Positions 58,295 to 64,000 of a stretch of 64,000 bases of DNA are shown here, in pieces; positions within the stretch are counted from its first letter, which is position 1; every line of letters starts with the position of its first letter. The notes under the pieces were generated by a model that saw only the letters and a list, made by a program, of their open reading frames with translations, was not told where the DNA came from and searched no databases. The position numbers and the translations under genes are program-made. Source of the stretch: Franconibacter helveticus LMG 23732 (GTDB taxonomy: Bacteria > Pseudomonadota > Gammaproteobacteria > Enterobacterales > Enterobacteriaceae); assembly GCF_000463115.2 (NCBI RefSeq), contig NZ_AWFX01000007.1, positions 62,001 to 126,000 of the forward strand, in the 5' to 3' direction.

Positions 58295-59929
58295 ATGTCC
58301 AGATTCTTCTTCAATGACCGCAAGCAGCTGGTCAACGACGCCATTGAAGGCGTTATCCTCAGCGCCCGCCACCATAACCTGACGCGCCTTGATATCGACC
58401 CGGCCATCCGCGTGGTGGTGCGCAGCGACTGGCATAAAAGCCGCGTGGCGGTGATTTCCGGCGGCGGCTCGGGCCACGAACCGGCGCACGTGGGGTTTGT
58501 CGGCAAGGGGATGCTGACCGCCGCCGTCTGCGGCGACCTTTTCGCCTCGCCGAGCGTGGACGCCATTCTTAACGCCATTGTGGCGGTAACCGGCGACCGG
58601 GGCTGCCTGCTGGTGGTGAAGAACTACACCGGCGACCGCCTGAACTTCGGCCTCGCGGCGGAGAAAGCGAAGCGCTACGGCCTGAAAGTGGAGATGGTCA
58701 TCGTCGCCGACGATATTGCGCTGCCGGACAACAAGCAGCCGCGCGGCATCGCCGGCACGGCGCTGGTGCACAAAATTGCTGGCTACGCGGCGGAGCAGGG
58801 CAAATCGTTAAGCGAAGTGCGCGATATCGCCCAACAGGCGTGCGACAGCGTCTGGAGCCTGGGCGTAGCTATGCAGACCTGCAACCTGCCGGGGGGCAAC
58901 GAAGAAGGGCGCATTAAGCCCGGCCAGGTTGAGCTGGGGCTTGGCATTCACGGCGAGCCGGGCGCCACCACGCTTGAGAGCCACAACAGCCGCGAGATTA
59001 TCGCCGAGCTTGTGGAGCGGCTTCGCGAGAAAGCGGGAACCGAAGCGCGCCTGGCGGTGCTCATCAACAACCTCGGCGGCGTTTCCGCGCTGGAGATGGC
59101 GCTGCTCACCAGAGAGCTGGCGCACTCGGCGTTAAAAGAGCAGATAGCGTACCTGATTGGCCCGGCACCGCTGGTGAGCGCGCTCGATATGAAAGGCTTT
59201 TCGCTCTCCGTTCTGGCGCTGAACGAGACCTTCGAACAGGCGTTGAAGGCGGACGTGGAAACCGTGGGCTGGCAGCCGCCGGTGGCCTTCGCGCCGATGC
59301 AGACCCAGCCGCACACGCCGCTTCGCGGTAGCGACGAGGCGACCCCTTCCGATAACCCGCAGGCGCGCCAGATAGTGAAGCAGGCCGCCGATACGCTGAT
59401 TAGCCTTGAGAACCGCCTGAACGCGCTGGACGCGAAAGTGGGCGACGGCGACACCGGCTCTACGTTCGCTGAAGGGGCGCGCGACATTGCGCAGCTGCTT
59501 ACGCAAAACCGCCTGCCGCTGAACGACGCGGCGGCGCTGCTGCAACTGGTTGGCGAACGGCTGGCGACGGTGATGGGCGGCTCCAGCGGCGTGCTGATGT
59601 CGATATTTTTTACCGCCGCAGGCCAGAGCGTGGCGGAGGGCAAACCGCTGCCGGACGCGCTGCTCACCGGGCTTAAGCAGATGAAGCACTACGGCGGCGC
59701 TGACCTCGGCGACCGCACGCTTATCGACGCCCTGCAACCGGCGCTGGAAGCGCTGGCAGGCGAAGGGCTGGGCGCGGCGATTGCGGCGGCGCAGAAAGGG
59801 GCGGAAGCGACGGCGGCAATGCACAAAGCGGGCGCGGGCCGCTCCTCTTACGTGAACCGCGAAAGCCTGGAAGGGGTGCAGGACCCGGGCGCGGTAGCCG
59901 TGGCGGAAGTGTTTAAGGCGCTGAAGTAA
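58295..59929 (+). CDS. dhaK: ATP-dependent dihydroxyacetone kinase (single-chain DAK1-DAK2)
   Basis: 544 residues, resembling the Citrobacter freundii enzyme. DAK1 (about 7-330) has the substrate loop ISGGGSGHEPAHVG and the covalent-binding histidine near residue 219 (GLGIHGEPG). DAK2 (about 365-544) has the Mg-ATP motif DAKVGDGDTGSTF and MGGSSGVLMSIFF. It phosphorylates dihydroxyacetone (or glyceraldehyde) with ATP, in contrast to the PTS-dependent DhaKLM of E. coli. The start at 58295 follows GCAGGAAACC. No dhaD or glycerol dehydratase is nearby. Confidence 0.93.
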   Translation: MSRFFFNDRKQLVNDAIEGVILSARHHNLTRLDIDPAIRVVVRSDWHKSRVAVISGGGSGHEPAHVGFVGKGMLTAAVCGDLFASPSVDAILNAIVAVTGDRGCLLVVKNYTGDRLNFGLAAEKAKRYGLKVEMVIVADDIALPDNKQPRGIAGTALVHKIAGYAAEQGKSLSEVRDIAQQACDSVWSLGVAMQTCNLPGGNEEGRIKPGQVELGLGIHGEPGATTLESHNSREIIAELVERLREKAGTEARLAVLINNLGGVSALEMALLTRELAHSALKEQIAYLIGPAPLVSALDMKGFSLSVLALNETFEQALKADVETVGWQPPVAFAPMQTQPHTPLRGSDEATPSDNPQARQIVKQAADTLISLENRLNALDAKVGDGDTGSTFAEGARDIAQLLTQNRLPLNDAAALLQLVGERLATVMGGSSGVLMSIFFTAAGQSVAEGKPLPDALLTGLKQMKHYGGADLGDRTLIDALQPALEALAGEGLGAAIAAAQKGAEATAAMHKAGAGRSSYVNRESLEGVQDPGAVAVAEVFKALK

Positions 59930-60140
59930 AAGGCTGTGCCGTTGCGGGCTTGCAGGCCAGAGCGGCCGTGTCACGTTGCCCGTGCTGAAGAGGTGAAGAA
60001 GGCGAGCCGTTCCCTTCGCGTTGCGCCCGGGGAACTGCTCCACAGCCCCTGTAACAATCCGGCTGGGCGGCGCAGTTAAAACCATCGTTTCGGGCGGGTT
60101 TCCGGCAATGGGGTCGCGTCATTGTGGGAGCATCGCAACA

Positions 60141-60162
60141 AAAAGGCGCCTTTCGGCGCCTT
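60141..60162 (-). terminator. terminator of ahr
   Basis: GGCGCC and GGCGCC pair around TTTC; on the minus strand T5 follows, nine bases past the ahr stop. Confidence 0.82.
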
Positions 60163-60169
60163 CGTCATT

Positions 60170-61189
60170 TTAGAAATCCGCTTTCAGCACCACGCGGTAA
60201 CGGGCTTTGCCCTCGCGTACGTGTTGCAGCGCCTCGTTAATGCGCGACATCGGGAACTCTTCCGTCTGCGGCGCCACTTTCGAGCGGGCGACGAACTTCA
60301 TCAGCGAGCGCAGCTCGTGCGGGGAGCCGGTAGCGGAGCCGGAGATGCTGCGGTCGCCCTGGATAAGCGAGAACGCCGGTACTTCGAACGGCTTCATCAC
60401 CGCGCCCACGGTGTGGAAATTGCCCGCCCAGGCCAGCGCCTGGAAGTAGGGCAGCCAGTCCAGCGACACGTTAACGGTGTTGATGATGAGATCGAACTGA
60501 CCGGCCAGCGCTTTCAGCGCTTCCGGGTCGCGGCTGTTGACGACGTTATCCGCGCCCATCGCCCGCACTTCCTGCTCTTTAGCGGGGTTGGAGCTGAACG
60601 CCGTCACCTCGCAGCCCATGGCGCGCAGCAGCTTAATGGCGATGTGGCCGAGGCCACCGATGCCGATAACGCCCACGCGGCTGGTGGCGGTGATGTTGTG
60701 CATCAGCAGCGGTTTAAAGACCGTGATGCCGCCGCACAGCAGCGGGCCTGCGGACGCGGCGTCGATGCCTTCCGGCATCGGGATAACCCACTGCCAGTTG
60801 GCGCGGATTTTATCGGCGAAGCCGCCGCGGTTGATGATGGTCGGCACGCTGCCCTGCTGGCAGTTCACCTGGTTGCCGCTGATGCAGGCGTCGCAATGCT
60901 CGCAGCTTGACGCCGTCCAGCCGATACCGACGCGCTGGCCCACTTTCAGGCCCTTGTTCTGCGCGCTTGCGCCAAGCGAGCTGACGCGGCCAATTACTTC
61001 GTGACCGGCGATAAGCGGATAAGTCGACATGCCCCATTCGTTGTCGATCATGGATAGGTCGGAGTGGCAGATGCCGCAGTACTCAACCTCGACTTCCACA
61101 TCCTCAGGCTTCAGTTCGCCTGCGTCGTATTCATAAAGCTCAAGCTCGGCGCCCGCTTCATGCGCGGCGTAACTTTTGATGATGGTCAT
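60170..61189 (-). CDS. ahr: NADPH-dependent aldehyde reductase Ahr (YjgB)
   Basis: A 339-residue zinc-dependent medium-chain alcohol dehydrogenase that reduces a broad range of aldehydes. Catalytic zinc ligands lie in CGICHSD (38-44) and GHE (62-64); structural zinc cysteines are C96, C99, C102 and C110; the cofactor loop is [11 protein letters not shown] near residue 177. It precedes leuX, the same neighbour as in E. coli. Confidence 0.95.
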   Translation of the reverse strand: MTIIKSYAAHEAGAELELYEYDAGELKPEDVEVEVEYCGICHSDLSMIDNEWGMSTYPLIAGHEVIGRVSSLGASAQNKGLKVGQRVGIGWTASSCEHCDACISGNQVNCQQGSVPTIINRGGFADKIRANWQWVIPMPEGIDAASAGPLLCGGITVFKPLLMHNITATSRVGVIGIGGLGHIAIKLLRAMGCEVTAFSSNPAKEQEVRAMGADNVVNSRDPEALKALAGQFDLIINTVNVSLDWLPYFQALAWAGNFHTVGAVMKPFEVPAFSLIQGDRSISGSATGSPHELRSLMKFVARSKVAPQTEEFPMSRINEALQHVREGKARYRVVLKADF

Positions 61190-61381
61190 CCCGGTTTTCC
61201 TTTGTTGTGGTTAGCTCCGTGATTGTAGAACATTCACATGACAGAGGCTGTTCACGCGCTGAGCATGGCTCAAAGTGTGAAAGTGGGGGAGAAGAGATAA
61301 CCGGCTGAAAAACTGTGGCGGTTTTTTCAGCACCTGACGGCGCGGGCAGAGGATAAGGCTTGCGCAGGGGGTTGTAGCAGG

Positions 61382-61387
61382 TATAAT
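61382..61387 (+). promoter_or_regulatory. leuX promoter -10
   Basis: Perfect TATAAT, with TTGCGC about 16 bases upstream as -35 and a GC-rich discriminator, the usual stable-RNA pattern. It lies 27 bases before the tRNA. Confidence 0.75.
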
Positions 61388-61414
61388 CCCACACGTTTCC
61401 GCATCCCCTTCAGT

Positions 61415-61499
61415 GCCGAAGTGGCGAAATCGGTAGACGCAGTTGATTCAAAATCAACCGTAGAAATACGTGCCGGTTCGAGTCCGGCCTTCGGCACCA
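61415..61499 (+). tRNA. leuX: tRNA-Leu(CAA)
   Basis: 85 bases including encoded CCA. Acceptor GCCGAAG pairs with CTTCGGC; the anticodon stem GTTGA/TCAAC (61442-61446, 61454-61458) holds the loop TTCAAAA with anticodon CAA at 61449-61451; a variable arm and the T-arm CCGG-TTCGAGT-CCGG follow, typical of a class II tRNA. Its 3' end is a favoured attachment site for integrative islands. Confidence 0.97.
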
Positions 61500-62094
61500 A
61501 GTCACTGATCAATAACGATTTTTTCCGCAAATCAAGTGGTTAGGGATTTTACACCTGCCTACTTTGCATGTAGAAAATACATCATTTCATCAAGTACAAA
61601 AGCCACTGTGAATGTTAATGGCTTTGGTATGTTATCACTCAGTGGCAAGTAGTTACCAGGCTCAACCTTGTACAGCTATTCCCTTTGAAGCCGGAAGACG
61701 TGCCGCCGTCTCTAAATCCTATACCAAAAACTTTTAACCGTTCCACACTTAGCGCGGTGTCCCGTTACAGCCTGTCGTGATGACACGCCACGGATAAACG
61801 AGCAAATGTTGGGAAGCCTAACCAGATCGGGAAAGGATCTGGCTCTACCGTGGTGTCCACCGTGCCATAAATGAACGGTACTCGATAAGAGAGCGGTTAA
61901 CTGACAAAACTCCTGATGATACGCCTACGGCGCTTTTGTTGGTGTACCCAACACGGCGCAAAAGGTGATCTATCGTTTAATTTTGGCCCATACATCGATT
62001 GGTATTGTAAGTTGTATAGGGCTGGGTCTGCTGGTTCCGATGAACGGATAAAATTGCTAAGATGCGGACCATAAGCCATGAGGCGGAGATAAGT
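61500..62094. other. region between leuX and the restriction-modification genes (595 bases)
   Basis: No protein-coding gene and no integrase could be supported. Base composition falls below that of the core chromosome. Several short hairpins are present: AAAGCCA/TGGCTTT (61599-61625), CCAGATC/GATCTGG (61822-61842) and TGTTGG/CCAACA (61937-61953). It is probably the left end of an integrated island; a minus-strand 60-codon frame near 61897-62079 has no recognisable features. Confidence 0.6.
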
Positions 62095-63303
62095 ATGAAA
62101 TCTGTAGAGCTATTTGCCGGGGCTGGCGGTTTAGCTATGGGGTGCGAGATTGCAGGATTTGAGCACCTTGCTGTTGTCGAGTGGGATAAATGGGCTTGCG
62201 ATACAGTACGCGAAAATCAGAAGAATGGTTTCCCTTTGCTTAACAATTGGAACCTGTTCGAGGGAGATGTTCGAGAGTTTGACTGGTCGCAAATACCAAA
62301 AGGTATAGACCTGTTAGCTGGAGGCCCACCTTGCCAGCCATTTTCAATTGGTGGCAAGCACAAAGCTAACTCTGATACCCGAGACATGTTTCCAGCGACA
62401 GCGGAAGCGATCAGACAAATACGCCCTAAGGCTTTCATCGTTGAGAATGTCAAAGGGCTGACTCGGGCAACCTTTGCGAGCTATTTCCAGTACATTCAGT
62501 TGCAGCTTGAGTTTCCAGAAGTAGCTCCGCGAAATGGCGAAGACTGGAGCGAGCATTTGAAACGCTTGCAGGAAGAAAAAACCAGTGGAAAGAACAAGGG
62601 GAGAGGGCTGACGTATAACGTTCTGGCTACGTTAGTCAATGCAGCAGACTACGGCATCCCACAAAAACGTGAGCGTGTCTTCATTGTTGGTTTCCGCGAT
62701 GATCTTGAAATTGAGTGGTCGTTCCCTAAACCAACTCATAGTTATGATGCACTTGTTTATGATCAGTGGGTTACTGGTGATTATTGGAAGCGACACGGTT
62801 TAGAAATGCCAGTTGTTCCAAACCAGATGGTTAGTCGTATCGCAAAATTGCGTAAAAATCCGCCCGATACACTTCCGTGGAAAACAGTTCGAGATGCTAT
62901 TGCAGATTTGCCTGATCCTGAAACAAAGGCGGCAAATTTGATCAGGAATCATGCGTTCCAGGCGGGGGCGCGAACTTATCCCGGTCATACGGGAAGCCCA
63001 TTAGATTTACCAGCTAAAACGCTCAAAGCAGGTGCTCATGGTGTTCCTGGGGGCGAGAACATGCTCGTGCGTAATGATGGTTCAGTACGCTATTTTACTG
63101 TGCGAGAAAGTGCCAGAATTCAAACGTTTCCCGATAGTTATCGTTTTCATGGGAGCTGGACTGAAACTATGAGGCAGTTGGGTAACGCTGTGCCGGTTCA
63201 CCTGGCGTATTGTGTTGCCAGCAGTGTAGCGGAAAAGCTGCTGACCTCTGAAATTGGGAACATCCTCAAGCAGGGTGGTAATAATAAAAGGGCTTCTGCA
63301 TGA
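62095..63303 (+). CDS. C5-cytosine DNA methyltransferase, Eco29kI-like
   Basis: 402 residues with the C5-MTase motifs in order: I FAGAGG (7-12), IV GGPPCQPF with catalytic C80, VI ENV (117-119), VIII QKRERVFIVGF (190-200), IX RESARIQTFP (337-346) and X QLGNAVPVHL (361-370). The target-recognition region lies between 200 and 330 and contains AGAHGVPGGEN. It protects host DNA from the partner nuclease, which points to specificity CCGCGG by analogy with Eco29kI. ATG at 62095 follows GGAGAT; an in-frame ATG at 62062 has no good ribosome site. Lower GC than the chromosome. The stop overlaps the nuclease start (ATGA). Confidence 0.92.
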   Translation: MKSVELFAGAGGLAMGCEIAGFEHLAVVEWDKWACDTVRENQKNGFPLLNNWNLFEGDVREFDWSQIPKGIDLLAGGPPCQPFSIGGKHKANSDTRDMFPATAEAIRQIRPKAFIVENVKGLTRATFASYFQYIQLQLEFPEVAPRNGEDWSEHLKRLQEEKTSGKNKGRGLTYNVLATLVNAADYGIPQKRERVFIVGFRDDLEIEWSFPKPTHSYDALVYDQWVTGDYWKRHGLEMPVVPNQMVSRIAKLRKNPPDTLPWKTVRDAIADLPDPETKAANLIRNHAFQAGARTYPGHTGSPLDLPAKTLKAGAHGVPGGENMLVRNDGSVRYFTVRESARIQTFPDSYRFHGSWTETMRQLGNAVPVHLAYCVASSVAEKLLTSEIGNILKQGGNNKRASA

Positions 63304-63950
63304 CAGGAAAGGTCATTCCATTTAATCCACTTGATAAGCAAAATTTAGGTGCCAGTGTTGCGGAAGCCTTGTTGAGCAAAGATGCTCATCCTCTGGAAGA
63401 GTTAACCTCATTTCCAGGAGCAGGGATTTACGCGATTTATTACACTGGCGATCATCCTGCTTACAGGCAACTGGCAGAACTGAATCGTGATGGGCAATTT
63501 CGATTGCCTATCTATGTGGGTAAAGCCGTACCAGCAGGTGCGAGAATGGGACTTACTAATCCAGATAAGGTTGGAAACGTCCTATTTAGACGCTTGAAAG
63601 AGCATGCCGAAAGTCTTCGTGCAGCGGAGAATCTTTCGATTGAAGATTTTTATTGTCGATTTTTGGTTGTTGATGACATCTGGATTCCGTTGGGAGAATC
63701 GCTGGTTATCTCTCGCTTTAAACCGATTTGGAATTCATCTATCGATGGTTTTGGCAATCATGATCCAGGTAAGCACCGTTACACTGGCTTACGTCCTCGC
63801 TGGGACTTTATGCACCCAGGGAGAGGATGGGCTCAAAATTTACGTGAGCGTGATGAAACTGTAGATGAACTGATTCGTGATTCTGTACAGTATCTTCAGA
63901 ATTTGCCGCCTTGCCTGGCTCAGAAATTTATTGAAGCTGAAGGCGATTAA
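63300..63950 (+). CDS. GIY-YIG type II restriction endonuclease, Eco29kI family
   Basis: 216 residues matching R.Eco29kI (214): GAGIYAIYYTG (40-50) and LPIYVGKAVPAG (69-80) form the GIY-YIG core, followed by IDGFGNH (148-154) and MHPGR (171-175). Catalytic positions known for Eco29kI are retained with identical spacing: Y44, Y72, R98, H102, E133 and N145. Eco29kI cuts CCGCGG (SacII site); the same target is inferred here, not shown. The gene overlaps the methyltransferase by 4 bases and is translated second, so protection would precede cutting. It ends 50 bases before the window edge. Confidence 0.9.
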   Translation: MTGKVIPFNPLDKQNLGASVAEALLSKDAHPLEELTSFPGAGIYAIYYTGDHPAYRQLAELNRDGQFRLPIYVGKAVPAGARMGLTNPDKVGNVLFRRLKEHAESLRAAENLSIEDFYCRFLVVDDIWIPLGESLVISRFKPIWNSSIDGFGNHDPGKHRYTGLRPRWDFMHPGRGWAQNLRERDETVDELIRDSVQYLQNLPPCLAQKFIEAEGD

Positions 63951-64000
63951 TCGGTTAAAGATCATCGGGGGCAATTCGCCTCCGATTGTTATTGGTAATA

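Noticed and set aside
61897-62079. 60-codon minus-strand frame upstream of the methyltransferase
   Set aside because: No ribosome site or recognisable motif, and it covers the likely promoter region; a controller protein would need a helix-turn-helix, which is absent.
62062-62094. Upstream in-frame ATG for the methyltransferase
   Set aside because: The ATG at 62095 has a well-spaced GGAGAT and gives the usual N-terminus immediately before the FAGAGG motif.

Overview
The window is a stretch of chromosome from a gamma-proteobacterium of the family Enterobacteriaceae. Gene content and order follow the Escherichia coli/Salmonella segment qorB-cpdB-cysQ-ytfJKL-msrA-tamAB-ytfP-ppa-ytfQRT/yjfF-fbp-mpl-darP-pmbA-cybC-nrdGD-treCBR-mgtA-ridA-pyrIBL-tabA-argI-rraB-valS-holC-pepA-lptFG-ahr-leuX almost gene for gene. 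The high GC content, intact cybC, miaE beside rraB, a phenolic acid decarboxylase (padC) and a one-piece dihydroxyacetone kinase point away from E. coli itself and toward a relative such as Cronobacter, Franconibacter or Enterobacter. The genus cannot be fixed from the sequence alone.

Layout. 1-7.7 kb: qorB/ytfH redox pair, cpdB and cysQ nucleotide phosphatases, ytfJ, ytfK, the polyamine exporter ytfL and msrA. 7.9-13.8 kb: the tamA-tamB-ytfP operon (outer-membrane translocation). 13.8-14.1 kb: a decayed chemoreceptor fragment. 14.1-19.8 kb: ppa and the galactofuranose ABC transporter ytfQ-ytfR-ytfT-yjfF. 19.8-23.1 kb: an inserted block with a chemoreceptor under a textbook sigma-28 promoter, then an AT-rich two-gene cassette (DUF3289 plus DUF943) headed by nested palindromes. 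23-34 kb: fbp, mpl, a periplasmic aldose-epimerase-like protein, darP, pmbA, cybC, anaerobic ribonucleotide reductase nrdD-nrdG with two NrdR boxes, and a LysR/flavodoxin-fold oxidoreductase pair. 34-43.7 kb: trehalose use (treC, treB, treR), mgtA with the mgtL leader and PhoP box, ridA, and pyrI-pyrB with the pyrL attenuator. 43.8-50 kb: tabA, a hairpin-rich intergenic region, argI with two ARG boxes, rraB, miaE, an unknown membrane protein, padC with a divergent LysR regulator, and yjgM. 50-61.4 kb: valS, holC, an ERIC and a REP element, pepA, lptF-lptG, a small membrane protein, dihydroxyacetone kinase and ahr.

At 61.4 kb lies leuX, tRNA-Leu(CAA), a well-known integration hot spot. Beyond it base composition drops and a two-gene restriction-modification system of the Eco29kI type begins: a C5-cytosine methyltransferase overlapping a GIY-YIG endonuclease by 4 bases. 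This is the left end of a probable genomic island running out of the window.

The most interesting candidates are: the DUF3289-DUF943 cassette with its nested-palindrome leader; the leuX restriction island; a Fur-box-overlapped promoter ending at a terminator between ytfL and msrA (possible iron-regulated small RNA); and a branched inverted-repeat element between tabA and argI.
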